Positions 45,327-56,312 of a stretch of 64,000 nt of DNA are shown here, piece by piece. Position numbers and translations under genes: made by a program. Source of the DNA: Ophioderma brevispina (Eukaryota > Echinodermata > Ophiuroidea > Amphilepidida > Ophiodermatidae). Location: NCBI GenBank assembly GCA_023653785.1, contig JAMKCH010049098.1:1-64000 (forward strand), read 5' to 3'. Under the pieces are notes generated by a model, which saw nothing but the letters and a program-made list of their open reading frames with translations, searched no databases and was not told the DNA's origin. The first letter of the stretch is position 1. Each line of letters starts with the position of its first letter.

Positions 45327-45653
45327 TTAAAGAGATAGGAGGAGGTTTTTGAGGATATGAATTCTTCTCAATTTGCACCTGATCAGTTCAGACTATTTCA
45401 AAGGTTTATTGCACACACAAGTAAAAAAAAAAAAGAAAACCAAGAACTATGTTTTGAACTTGTCTACTTTTGTAATCATCCCCATATACTTTGATTTTCT
45501 GTCATGTATGACAGAAAATTCTAATCATTATGTTAATGATCTTGTTATATAACAACAGCGTATTTGGCTCAGGTGTGATCTAATAAATTGGGAAGCATTC
45601 CAAATATGCAAATGTAGGTGTTTCTTTCTGAAAATGTCCTCATGTTTCTTTAA
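45327..45653. mobile_element. TTAA-flanked MITE, family T8, copy 2
   Basis: It starts TTAAAGAGATAGGAGGAGGT and ends GTCCTCATGTTTCTTTAA, with TTAA at both borders, 327 bp. The interior (ATTTTCTGTCATGTATGACA, CAGGTGTGATCTAAT) is the inverse of parts of the repeat at 2250-3700. Its right TTAA (45650-45653) is also the left TTAA of the T2 copy that follows. Confidence 0.75.
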
Positions 45654-46613
45654 AGGCTGACTCAGAGATTTCGAAATATAATTATTTTGAGCAGAAATTA
45701 AAAATAGTCATCTAGAACTGAAGATAGTCAGCTAAATTTTTTTTTTTTTTTTTTTTTTTCAGTTGCAAAAAATAACTTATGATGAGAATTCTTCAGACTT
45801 ATCCTTCACTTTTAAGCTATTCCTGAAAATTTTAACTATTTTGACTTTTTCGGGGAAATCTCTGATAGTGTCTTTAACATACATACCATCACACAGTCAT
45901 AGCTTAAGTTTTAAGGTGAAATTATTTAGTATAGTTATTAGGCAGTGATCGTTACAGTTTACCTTCAAACAAAAGCCCCTTAAATGTGTATTTCACTGAT
46001 GTGCCCAGTGAAATGCTTTTAATCATTAGAATATATCAGTTACTTTAACTACCTCAAAGTTCTTCTCTTTGTTGACATTAAAGACCTCTCTGATATAGAA
46101 ATGCTAATGGTATACTGTCATGTGAAATCCTCTTTTCCAATCTTGCCAAACATTTGTAATAATTTCACCCAAAAATACAAAATACTGCAAATCTGTGAGA
46201 GGCCTTGACATTTATGTGGAATTAATTTCTTCTTGAGGTAAAAAATTGCAATTATGTGAATACATACAGAGATTTCGAAATATAATTATTTTGAGCAGAA
46301 ATTAAAAATAGTCATCTAGAACTGAAGATAGTCAGCTAAAATGTTCAATTCCAAAGTTAGAGATGAATCAGATTTTCCGTTTTCATACAATAAACATTTA
46401 TGCACAGTATAACAGTGTATAGGATATGGTGTATAACAAAAGTTTCGGATCCGGAATTTAACAAAGTTGTGATTTTCTATATGAAGGACTTCGATTTGAG
46501 CTTAGATATTTCACACAGTGATTAGTATATGGACAAGCATTATGCATTATGCAAAAAACACAATTTGTTTGGAAAATGAGGGAGCCTCGGGAAATCTCTG
46601 AGTCAGCCTTTAA
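45650..46613. mobile_element. TTAA-flanked MITE, family T2, copy 2, interrupted
   Basis: The left end TTAAAGGCTGACTCAGAGAT is at 45650 and the right end, the inverse of the same motif, reaches 46613. Without the 604-bp insertion (T23, the 508-bp copy and the second 73-bp duplicate) it is 360 bp, matching the intact copy of 366 bp at 24566. Confidence 0.9.
45737..46267 (-). mobile_element. Polyadenylated local retrocopy (poly(T) 45737-45759)
   Basis: Read on the minus strand, the 508-bp copy (46267 to 45760) is followed by 23 A. It matches 44734-45246, about 1 kb away. On each side stands the same 73-bp sequence, beginning AGAGATTTCGAAATATAATT (45664-45736 and 46268-46340), identical by eye. 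Poly(A) plus target duplication is the known mark of LINE-mediated retroposition; the duplication is much longer than the usual 7-20 bp. The source shows no AATAAA before its 3' end on that strand. It has no coding capacity. Confidence 0.8.
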
Positions 46614-46765
46614 GGTCTACGAGGGACTTGAAGGTCAATGAGAGACAATTGGCTTTGTCCCTATACCACTCAGCATACAGAATTTGAGACTCTTTGAATA
46701 ACTGATAATGCCACTTTTATCTATGGATACATTTTAGATGAATTCTATTTAAAAAGTAAACATTG

Positions 46766-47400
46766 TCTTGATTGGTTACTGGCATAGCACGGAAGAGTGC
46801 TAGAACTTAAATATTTGGAAGCTGCATTTCAATTGGTTATTGATATGAATCGAGGACGTAATTAGCCAATCAAAAATTCTCTGTGAAAGGCATTTGTGGG
46901 ATTAATATACGCTTGTTCTTGAAGCACTGCAGTATAATCAAACTGCAAACATGTAATGCAGAAGAAGGAACTCCATACGTGATTCAGTCAGCAGCGAGTA
47001 TATTTACACCATTGAGCCAGTTAAGTATTTACCGCGTGTGAAAATTTCATTTGACAATGACACGTGTCCGAGATGATCGCCATGGCAACTAATCACAATT
47101 CGTTGCCCGCTCCAAATTGATCAAGTCAGCGGTCGTCACCTGTACGCTGGCCCAAACACCCATGGTGCCACGTCCCATCAGGTGCACGGGTCGCGCATGA
47201 CGTCAATCACGACTCCATCACTGCGTTAACCTTTACTTATTGTAACCGAATCACTCCCAAATACAACCAAACTGTGATTTTTAGGGCAGCATGCTGAAGT
47301 ATAAGCACCTTTTAGATTACTGAAGGGACTTACAGTGCTGTCTTGCTTACACGACTTAGAGCTACTTCGTGTAGATAGAACGAAACTGTATATAGGACTA
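46766..47400. promoter_or_regulatory. Promoter-like segment with CCAAT, E-box, CRE and TATA motifs
   Basis: Inverted CCAAT boxes lie at 46771-46775 and 46832-46836 and a forward one at 46866-46870. CACGTG is at 47061-47066, a perfect CRE, TGACGTCA, at 47198-47205, and TATATAGG at 47389-47396. The stretch 47030-47230 is richer in CpG than its surroundings. The motifs are seen; promoter function is inference. No exon follows on the + strand before the T1 element at 47567. Confidence 0.3.
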
Positions 47401-47566
47401 CTATATTTCCAGTCTTAAAATAGGAAGGTCCTCCTCCGCTTTCTCTTTCTCAATCTGCAGTCAATATCAAGGACAAATACTTCTGAACTCAGGAAAAATA
47501 ATGTTTTCACTATTCATATTACGTTGGTACTTGCTGGGTTACATGAACAGATTTTGCATGCTAATG

Positions 47567-47936
47567 TTAAAGGCACTATCAGTGATTTGCGAAATCAAAA
47601 ATTTGAAAAAATAATCAAAAATCAGATTTTTGTTTGTTTGTAACAAGTATGGCTAGCCTAACAAACCCTTCAAATTATAAGGCTGAAAACAACCTAATAA
47701 AGACAAAATCTTATATTTTAATCTTAACTGTCTGTACAGACACTTTCTACAACACGTACCTGAATGGAGATGCATATCTTTGGACACTGCTGTTTTCAAC
47801 TTCCTTTTTTATTAGTTTGCATTTGGAAAAAAAATAACATATACAATTCTAAAGACACATCCTTTACTTTTAGATGACTACTGCAAATTTCGAATATTTT
47901 GACTCTTATGGGTTTGATAACTGATAGTGCCTTTAA
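47567..47936. mobile_element. TTAA-flanked MITE, family T1, copy 5
   Basis: It starts TTAAAGGCACTATCAGTGAT and ends AACTGATAGTGCCTTTAA, 370 bp, TTAA at each border. The 67-codon plus-strand frame in it is chance. Confidence 0.9.
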
Positions 47937-48086
47937 AGCAATAGTACATGAAGCACCTGAAAAGTTTGTATTAGATGAAAACAGAAAAATCCAAAAGGAG
48001 TGTGTTTAATTTTTAGTTGAAAAAGGCTATGCAAAATTTTGAACCACTTCTTTGGTTGCTTTGTGGCTGATTTTCTTACCTGATAC

Positions 48087-48591
48087 TTAAAGCGGCACTG
48101 GCACATTTCCACAAAATATGATATTTCTTCAATTTGCTCTCAAATGATAGTCTAGGCCATTGGAAGAATAGAGATACATTTTACGCATAAAAATAACATA
48201 CCCCAAAACAGATAGGGACATTGATAAGAGGATAAACTTACATCCAGGTAATTTGTAGGCCAACTTTTAAGTTTTCCATAACTTTAATCAACAAATGTGT
48301 ATATTACGTGAATATTTTTGACTCGTATCACTGATATTAAAACCACAAAGGTTATAGACCGATCAAACAGTGTGCATAGTGTGGGAAACATGCATACGGC
48401 GTGCGTGTTCTTGTGTTAAACGCCATTTTCGTCGTCTGCTGAATTTAACGTCGCCGGCAACGTTAAATTATAAAATCGTTCTGTTTACCCATAAGGAAGC
48501 TGATTTGGTCTTAATCATTTCGGGTGAGGGCTATTGTATATAAAAGCCTTACAATCATGCAAAAAATTTTGAACAATCTTGAGGGCGCACT
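48087..48591. mobile_element. TTAA-type MITE, family T4, copy 2 (inverted, right end lost)
   Basis: The left end TTAAAGCGGCACTGGCACAT with TTAA at 48087-48090 matches the right end of the 6526 copy. Homology continues to GAGGGCGCACTTTG near 48591, where the terminal 25-30 bp and the second TTAA are missing. It contains a CGTCGCCGGCAACGTT patch matching GCCGGCGACATTAATTC in the first copy. Confidence 0.75.
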
Positions 48592-49462
48592 TTGTTTTCT
48601 AACTAGAAACGTGTCTCAAACTTGCTTCACTTGATGTGTCTATTGCAAAAAACATGATTACAATGTACAAGCCATTGTCCACATGACTCGAGTATAAACA
48701 CGAAAAGGACACGAAAGTGAGATGCTATACCTTACCACATTCGTGGAGGTTACTCTTATTATTGCAAATATCACTCTACAATGTGCAAGGATTTATCACA
48801 ATAGAAAACAATGGGGATAACCCATCAGCTCTTTTACACCAGACAGAACAACATCTGGCATTCTTAAATGATGAACATTAGTGCAGACAAATAATCGAGA
48901 CCTTGTTATGCAGTTCAAAGAAGGAGTTAAAACCCAACATACACACAGACAGTAACATCTGAGAGGTCTACATAAAACACATACAGAATCAAGGAGGGAG
49001 AGAAACCCAAAGCTAAATTCTGACATAGATATAATTAAGCAATATACACCTTGTAACTTTGTAACCAATATGTAACCTTGCACAATGGACACCGAGAGAT
49101 GGATGCAGAGAGGGAGAGGAGCCCAACCTCTACACAGACAAATTGTCTAAGTTATTCACTTAATACATCTCTACTTACCCCTAAATTAGGCGAGTGATAA
49201 GAAATACTAAAATTAATACCATGCATTTACTATAATAATTACATGCTTGCACACATGAGGAGCGGCCCAACCATTCAATTTAGATAGGTAAACATCTAAA
49301 TATATTTAAATATAAAGTGACCAACGGCAGCATGTGCATTCTATATTTATAAAAAATGTAATACAACTTAAAGCTTATAATAACTTAAAGCACTTGAAAT
49401 AACTGACAAAGTGTGAATACCATGAAGGAGGAGAAAATAAAACCACACTGCCAAACAAGTTC

Positions 49463-49545
49463 CTGCTAAAGGAACTTGCATCATCCCCCCTCCCCTCAGC
49501 CAGAAAAAGGGGGGAGAGGGGCCCCAAACGAAATTGGGCCTGAAC
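49463..49545. other. Hairpin and polypurine-like tract
   Basis: CAAGTTCC and GGAACTTG pair around a 7-nt loop near 49457-49480. On the minus strand a tract CTGAGGGGAGGGGGGA is followed by TGATGC, which resembles a polypurine tract at an LTR start. No matching second LTR was seen, so I do not call an LTR element. A further small hairpin, GGCCCCAA / TTGGGCC, lies at about 49520-49541. Confidence 0.3.
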
Positions 49546-51078
49546 ACACGTGTGGAATTATTAACACCCTGCAAAAAGGCAAAAATTCCTTGGCACTCAA
49601 GTAGTGGTTTACAGTCTCACATGAACTATCAAGGCAAAAAGCAAGGATAACCGGACAATTATGAGCAGCAACACGAGGTATCGCGTGTTGAAAGCAAGAA
49701 ACCAATTAAAAAACCTATTTTTTAGCAGACCCTTAGGCGAGAAAGGCTGCCTAGCCTGAGTATGTACCTGGAACTCAAGCCAATCGGAAAAAGCGAGAGA
49801 ATAAAAATAAAAGCATAAAGGAGAACGCGCATCGCAAAAGGCTTGAAAAAGCGAGAGAAGATGTGTAAGCTGCTCAAGATTCCACGGTAACACCTTTGAC
49901 TTCTTAAATATTTATGAAAAATATGTAGTAATTCCAGAATTGACTAAAAAATACCAGTACCTGTAAGTGTGAATGGATTAACTTCAAGACACCATAATTA
50001 TATTAACTTGCAATGCAACCAAAAAACGTCCACACAAAGTAACATAAATTTATATATGTATATATACTACTTTTAAGGATGACAAATATACCGTAGAAAA
50101 GTTCAAATTCGTATTTGCTGGAAGAAGACTTATACGGCTTCCCACACCTCAAATGGTAAAAACTTAATACTGCTTGATACATAAATAGTTATTCTGCTTG
50201 ATAGTACCCATAGCTCCTTAACGAGCAATTGGTGTGCAATAGTCAAAAAACGCAGTCCAAACATAGCCATAGAAACTTGAACATTCTCTCGCAGTAAGGT
50301 TAACACGTGTAGACTTTGAAGATTCACATTTACACGAATAGAGCTGCAATTCATGTTTCAAAACTCAAATTATCCAAATCGAACATAGACGTTAACTGAG
50401 ATTCACTATGGTAGCCACGATGATAACCAATAAGTGGCAAAAGAAGATAATGCTTATAAAATATCCAAGCTGATATATCGTAGTACTGCAAAAACAGGCT
50501 TTGCCTCATACCATGCTGTAGAAGGAGAGTACATTTATATTTCCATTTTCAAAATTAACAAAGTGAAGACTGACCCTAACAACGGCCATGTAGTAAGCAG
50601 TATTAGAATTACTAAAATCCCCGCAACTTGTTACAGGCGCACCCCTTTCAAAGTAAACTTGCGTTGAGGTCCTTCAAATCCAAGAGACTGCGATGCACAA
50701 TTAAAGTATTAAAATAAAATAACTCATGCAGGTAACCAGAAGGCTCCAATGTCACTCCACTTTACAAATTAATATGCTCCAACATTTAACATTCCACATT
50801 CCACGATGCCCAATTGACCCTTGACAAAATGATTCAATGACTATATTGCAAGTGAGTCCTATAAATTCTGCCAGAAGCGATTGTCCGTTGATAGAGGATA
50901 ATTCAACGATGATACATGTACCATTCACACAGAGTCAAAAGAAAGTATCTTATCTCCAATTCTGATGAAACGGACAGCTACCTGGCACGTTGTTGCAACA
51001 GGCCATGATGTCAGAACATTATCTTCGGCATACTCTCGAAATTAGTGCGCTGACAACACTGTCGAAATTAATCCCCTC

Positions 51079-51379
51079 CAGTGCGGCGCCATGGGGGCAA
51101 ATTGGGGGGCAATTGCCCCCCAAATTTTTTTCTTGCCCCCCCAGTTGCCCGCCCCCCCCTGGTCGAAAGAAAAATGAAGGATTTCGGTTCGGGGCAAATT
51201 CAGTGATTTGGGCCACAAATCTCATTTTGGGGCCAAAATTGGTGCAAAATTTTTCCCAAATTTTCTCAATATTTTGCCCCCCGAATTTCCCTTCTTTTCA
51301 CCTTCGCCCCCCCCAAGATTTCCATTTTGTGCCCCCGTTTGCGCCCCCACCCAGAAAAAGGAGGTCGATGCCGCCACTG
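51079..51379. mobile_element. G/C-run-rich hAT-like MITE, CAGTGCGGCGCC end
   Basis: The left end CAGTGCGGCGCCAT and the inverse of the right end, CAGTGGCGGCATCGACC, belong to the TIR type seen at 43683. The interior has TTGCCCCCC, GGGGCCAAAATTGG and other mirrored blocks. Frames on both strands (50990-51460) run through it by chance. It interrupts the strand-asymmetric domain and does not share its bias. Confidence 0.65.
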
Positions 51380-52824
51380 TTCCCACCCAGACAGGGTAAG
51401 GAGCTCCAAATGTCATTTGTACGTCCACTTTTTAGTTTAGATGTCTCCATTGGCTTCTAGCAAAAACAAAAAGAAAAACAAAAACAGAGCAGCACAGAGC
51501 ACCAAAAAATCGATTCCTTAATTAATTTAAATAAAAATGAAATAACTCAATTGCAATACCAAACAAATTATTTCTTACCACACACGCATACAAGCAGTCT
51601 ACAAGCCGTAGAAAAAAGGTTCTTCGCCATGCCTCAAAGGAGCTCACTATTGAAAAAGCTACACAGGTACCTAAGTTTAACCTACAGAATGGTAACTACA
51701 CAAATTACCCAAAATTGGCCCTAAAATAAAAAAACTAGATAAATACACTTAACTCACATTGGGAGAACAGGGCAAAATATTCAACTCTCACACAACAAAA
51801 ACAACTTACCAAATGCAAAGACTAGTACAATTTAGTAACTCCTTTACATCGCTATCCCAATATTAAAACACCACAAAATTGAATAACGAACCACATACAC
51901 AAAAATGTCCATTGATTATAAACGCACAACGCAACCTTCAAAACTGCACTGAACCACCACAAGAACGAAATAAAAGACAACATTCCTAGACTTGCGTCTA
52001 AGAATTTCAACCCTGGAGTTAAACACCTTTACCAACTAACGACCCTAGGCCTCGAAATGATTTTGCACTTCAATCCTTAACAAATTACATACTGTAACAA
52101 GATTAACATCCAATTAAACCCAAAACAACTGAACATAACCAGTTTTGGAGGACACATTGCGAAAACAGGGCAATGAAACACACTTACACTTAGCAATATA
52201 AAGCCACCACTGAACTAAGAGGTTTCCAATCAATTCCGACGTCTAACAAGTAAAAAACACGGGCCTGACATCCAGGCAATAAGCAAACGCCTATTTGTCA
52301 AACTGAACTGCAACACAGTCGGCTCAAATATTTCTATGCACAAATATACTCTTAACACGTAACTCCGCCCAAACAATCCCAACTAGCAAATTTCTTAACT
52401 CAGATAAAGTACCAAGTACAATTCCTGAGCCCACATTATACGTAACAAGCAAACAATCCCACCCTCACGCAATCTCACACATTTACACATCTTCCCACAA
52501 GCGAGATGCTTCAGGCATAACCCAACTAAACTATCTTGATACAATTAAAGCCAACGAATCAATCTCACCGAAACTCACCAATAAATGCCACTCGAACAAT
52601 TTTCCATCACAATAAAATTATGTGACTGAACTCCTCGCACGGAGATCATACTCATCGACAGAATAAACTTAGAAACCGCAGTAAAAAAGGGTGAGGGTAT
52701 CGATATCTACTAACTATCCACACAAATTTTCTTAAAACTTTAAAATACCCGATTAATACGACCCAAATTACGCTTACCCTATGCAAACACCTCATTTAAC
52801 ACACTACGCTATACCCTGGCAGTA

Positions 52825-53840
52825 CCATACGACAAACACCGTTTGGGATAATAACTCATAGAACCATGAACTCATATACCAAAACTTGAAATAACTACAC
52901 TACACCACCTTGGATTGACCACCATAATCACAAGATCGACTTTCAATAACGCGTAAAACTCGCATCATTCCTACAGCAAACAAAAACAAACATATCAAAA
53001 AACTGAACTACAAGTTATGCACCCTATACAAACCCCCGCAAAACAACCAAGCTGCACACATAATTGCCATAATATTGAGACTCGCACCCCCACCCCACGA
53101 ACCCAAGTATGCTATCTAACACATGCAAAAGATCTAGAATTAAAAATAACATACGACGAACTCCCTTTTGGAACATAACTCCCATAACCATGAACTCATA
53201 TACAAAAACTACATGTACATCTACAAACCAACTTTGACTCCTTCACCACATCACGTAACAAATTTGAAATGAACACAAGTTAAACCACACTCACGTCCAT
53301 ACGGACAACATCAGAACAATATCAGAAACACAACACAAATTTACGCCCATCATACATGTACAAACCACAAAACACGCAAACCCAAGATTCACATTAATTG
53401 CCATATTGAAACTCGCATACCCACACTCACGAACCAAAGTTGCTATTATAAAACATGCAAAAGAATACTAGGATTAAAAAATAACATACGACGAACTCCC
53501 TTTGATCATAATCCACAGAAAAAAAGAACTCATATACCAACTACGTCTACAAACCAACTTGGACCCATTACATATCACTTATCGAATATGAAATGAACAC
53601 AGAAAAACACACCCATCACTTCATACGGACAACAAAAGCAAACTCAACTAAAAGTTACGCACAACCCATATACCAAACCACGCAAGAAATAAAGCTGCAC
53701 ACAAAAAAACTGCAACGAATATAATCACAAAACGATTAAGCTGCTGTTCCACCTCAGCCATATATTGACTAGCACACACACAACAAACACACATACGCAC
53801 GAACCCGTAGGATACTAAAACAGCATACAAAATACTAGAA
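52825..53840. repeat. Degenerate tandem repeat, about 330-bp unit, three units
   Basis: Landmarks recur in the same order: ATAACATACGACGAACTCCC (53146, 53484), CATGAACTCATATAC (52866, 53190, 53527 as GAACTCATATACC), CAAACCAACTT (53224, 53558), TACGGACAACA (53299, 53624), ATTGCCATA...GACTCGCA (53065, 53398), and ACATGCAAAAGA (53122, 53452). Divergence is considerable, including in the spacing, so the array is old. It lies in the most asymmetric part of the A+C-rich domain. Confidence 0.65.
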
Positions 53841-54491
53841 TTCGAAAATAACTGACCAAGTATAAAAAACTTATTAACAGCCTACTTAGCTCACTGCACA
53901 CGATCAATATCACCATATCGATCCTCAATTCATCGATGATGGCCCACAAAAATCACGCTTCACACATTTATAACTGCCGATCAGGCACGCAGATTTACCA
54001 ACATAAGAAAAAAACCAACAAAAACTAAATTACCACACTGTGATCGCTAACACTGTTATCTGACAGCTTTAATTAGTATTTTGCACCAAGTTACTACATT
54101 GCTATATGCATTTAACATCTGAAACTCACCAAATAACCACTAAAGCTATAGAATTCATAATATGAACTGGCAGCATCGGTCAGTATTTCGCCCATCCACA
54201 GCCATAAGTACAGACGGACTGGCAGAAAAAACATCACGCATTCACCATCTCTACTTCAAATCCGTCATTTACCGCTCCTAAGGAAAAGGTCTTCTGAATA
54301 CAGCTTGAAGTTTAGTCCACACTAAGCACACATTCACCGGAACAACGAAAAAGCGCACAACTTCGCGTTGAACTCCAGTTTGAACTTAACCGCCGCCAAC
54401 AGTTATAAATCCAGTTCACTGATCGGCATATCCAGCAATAGAACGAACAGTTAACAAAGCATGAACCGGCAACTTTTGTATAGCGATTTCA

Positions 54492-54695
54492 CTATGTTGC
54501 ATGTTGACCACTACCAGACTCGTCGACGAAGCATACTAAAACCCAAACTGCCAATGAATTAAGAATTATAGCTAAGTTCAACAATGAATTCATGTTGCCA
54601 TCCGATGAATAATACTGTGAATGGGCATCAATACCACGCACATTTATTCTACCAAACAGACATATAGCTGCACTTCGTATTAATTTATGATCCAT
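54492..54695 (-). CDS. Weak candidate first exon with signal-peptide-like stretch
   Basis: The minus-strand frame of 67 codons contains, from an internal Met near 54595, the peptide MNSLLNLAIILNSLAVWVLV, which looks like a signal peptide or a membrane segment. A donor-like CTG|GTAGTG follows within the frame (near 54510-54520). It lies at the right edge of the A+C-rich domain, where a minus-strand gene would start if the bias comes from transcription. I recognise no family and found no second exon. Confidence 0.2.
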   Translation of the reverse strand: MDHKLIRSAAICLFGRINVRGIDAHSQYYSSDGNMNSLLNLAIILNSLAVWVLVCFVDESGSGQHAT

Positions 54696-55179
54696 GTTGA
54701 AACCCGGTTGATAACTGTTTGAATAAAGTTCTACGAAGAATCGCTAGTATGACGCCGTATATTGTGTTTTACACTATCCATTGCAGTATAGGCGAGAACC
54801 TTTTTTAGATACAACCTCCACGAATGAATTGGTTGCAGTGAATTGAACACAAATATCCGACGTGACGACCAAGCGACAAATCGTACCCTGATTGGCTAAC
54901 AGGGGCACGCGACGGAACAAAAGGAATAGGCACAACACAAAGAGATGGACTGACACAACAAGGGTTGGCACATAATACTGTGGGGCCCTCGCATTGGAAA
55001 AAGACGTTTATATTGAATGCTCGCACAATTTAAACTCAATTGTACAGTCTTCTGAGCCTACCGTTTGAACCACTTTTTTGGGGTGTGCTTTGTTGTTGAA
55101 TTTGTTACTTTTTCTGACAACTATATATGCACTAAAATGTGGGGGAGCATCATTCACATCAAAAATCTTAGTCCATGTA

Positions 55180-55731
55180 TTAAAGCAATATTAGCACATT
55201 TTTTTGAAGAGCGCCCTCAATTTTTCAAAAATTTTGAGATTCTTACACGGTTGCATTGGTAACGGGCTAGTAAACTATACCTGTGCATGGTTAAGCTCGA
55301 AAATGTCTATGCGTCACAAACGAAGGAATTTTGTAATTAGAATAATTAATATCGGGATCCCGATAATAATTCAATGGCTGCTGGAAACGGCCTTCCAATG
55401 TGAAATAGCCGGGAAATAGTACCATGTACATATCTACGCTCATCCATTAGTTGTTTTATTGGTTCAGGAAAGTCAAGTTAGAGGTTATTTTCTTAAGGTG
55501 GCACTATTTCATCATGGACGGACATAAGCGTAGCATTTCCAGATCCGCCGTTAAGTCCAATCTGGGATCCCAATTTTAATTACAAAATCGCTTATTTTAT
55601 GATAAATACGCATTTTTAGCATTCTCGTTTGCAGGTATAGTTTCGTAGACAATTACCAACATAACTCTGCAAAAATATTAAATTTTGAAAATTGGGCGCG
55701 CTCTTCAAAAAATGTGCTAATATTGCTTTAA
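55180..55731. mobile_element. TTAA-flanked MITE, family T5, copy 1
   Basis: It starts TTAAAGCAATATTAGCACAT and ends ATGTGCTAATATTGCTTTAA, a perfect 20-bp TIR including TTAA; 552 bp. GAAGAGCGCCCTC and GGGCGCGCTCTTC continue the TIR. The interior (TCACAAACGAAGGAATTTTG, TCATCATGGACGGACATAAG) matches the inverse of the 61669 copy. No transposase. Confidence 0.9.
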
Positions 55732-55752
55732 CCACTTGTTAGAAAGCACATG

Positions 55753-55944
55753 TATACTTTGCTCGGTCTCGAGTTTGGGGTGACATCATGACGCCACTTA
55801 GCATTCCCTCTAGCATTTGGATTGCGCCGCCTTTGTTCGCATGCATAAATGCTGCAATTCCAAGGTCGACGCGTGCGTTTCTTGGGTGCAAAACTTAACA
55901 AGCGCAGTGACGTCACCCCCAAACTCGAGATCCAACAGAGTATA
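55753..55944. mobile_element. TA-flanked MITE with CRE in its arm
   Basis: The left arm (TATACTTTGCTCGGTCTCGA, GTTTGGGGTGACATCA) and the inverse of the right arm (TATACTCTGTTGGATCTCGA, GTTTGGGGGTGACGTCA) form long TIRs. A perfect CRE, TGACGTCA, lies in the right arm at 55908-55915. It is 192 bp, flanked by TA, and sits 21 bp from the T5 copy. Confidence 0.75.
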
Positions 55945-56027
55945 GTTCATGCATGCATCACACTCTCAAAATACCTTTTGGACAGATGTACCGACAGACT
56001 GTAATGTACCGATGGATTGCCTCTGAG

Positions 56028-56312
56028 TACAGTCTGTCTGATTGACTCATTACAGGAAACAACATGATATAGCCCTCTGAGTAACCAATCAAAACAGTGC
56101 TTCTATCTTTCTTTGTATTCCATACCAACTGGGATACCAACATTCTTACAGTATCTCTGATTTGCTCATTACATGGTATTACCTTCCAAATAACCAATCA
56201 AAATAGTGCTTCTATCTTTCTTTGTATTCCATACCAACTGGGATACCAACATTCTTACAGTATCTCTGATTTGCTCATTACATGGTATTACCTGCCAAAT
56301 AACCAATCAAAA
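56028..56312. repeat. 109-bp tandem repeat, about 2.5 copies
   Basis: AGTGCTTCTATCTTTCTTTG starts at 56096 and again at 56205. The two full units, each with ACAGTATCTCTGATTTGCTC and CCAAATAACCAATCAAAA, are nearly identical. A more diverged partial unit (GTCTGTCTGATTGACTCATT and following) precedes them. Frames on both strands (55958-56321) repeat with the unit. 56313-57357 holds unique AT-rich sequence only. Confidence 0.85.

Larger units (their letters stand above)
48780..54900. other. Strand-asymmetric A+C-rich domain
   Basis: Over about 6 kb the + strand has a marked excess of A over T and C over G, most extreme at about 51480-53850, where many 60-base lines have only a few G. For example 52441-52500 has about three G against more than twenty C. 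Neighbouring DNA has no such bias. Transcription leaves G+T excess on the coding strand in animals, so minus-strand transcription across the domain is a possible cause; a large mobile element with biased composition is another. The domain has no long reading frame. Confidence 0.6.

Noticed and set aside
49480..49500. Polypurine tract and start of an LTR retrotransposon on the minus strand
   Set aside because: No second LTR, primer binding site or gag/pol coding was found over the next 5 kb.
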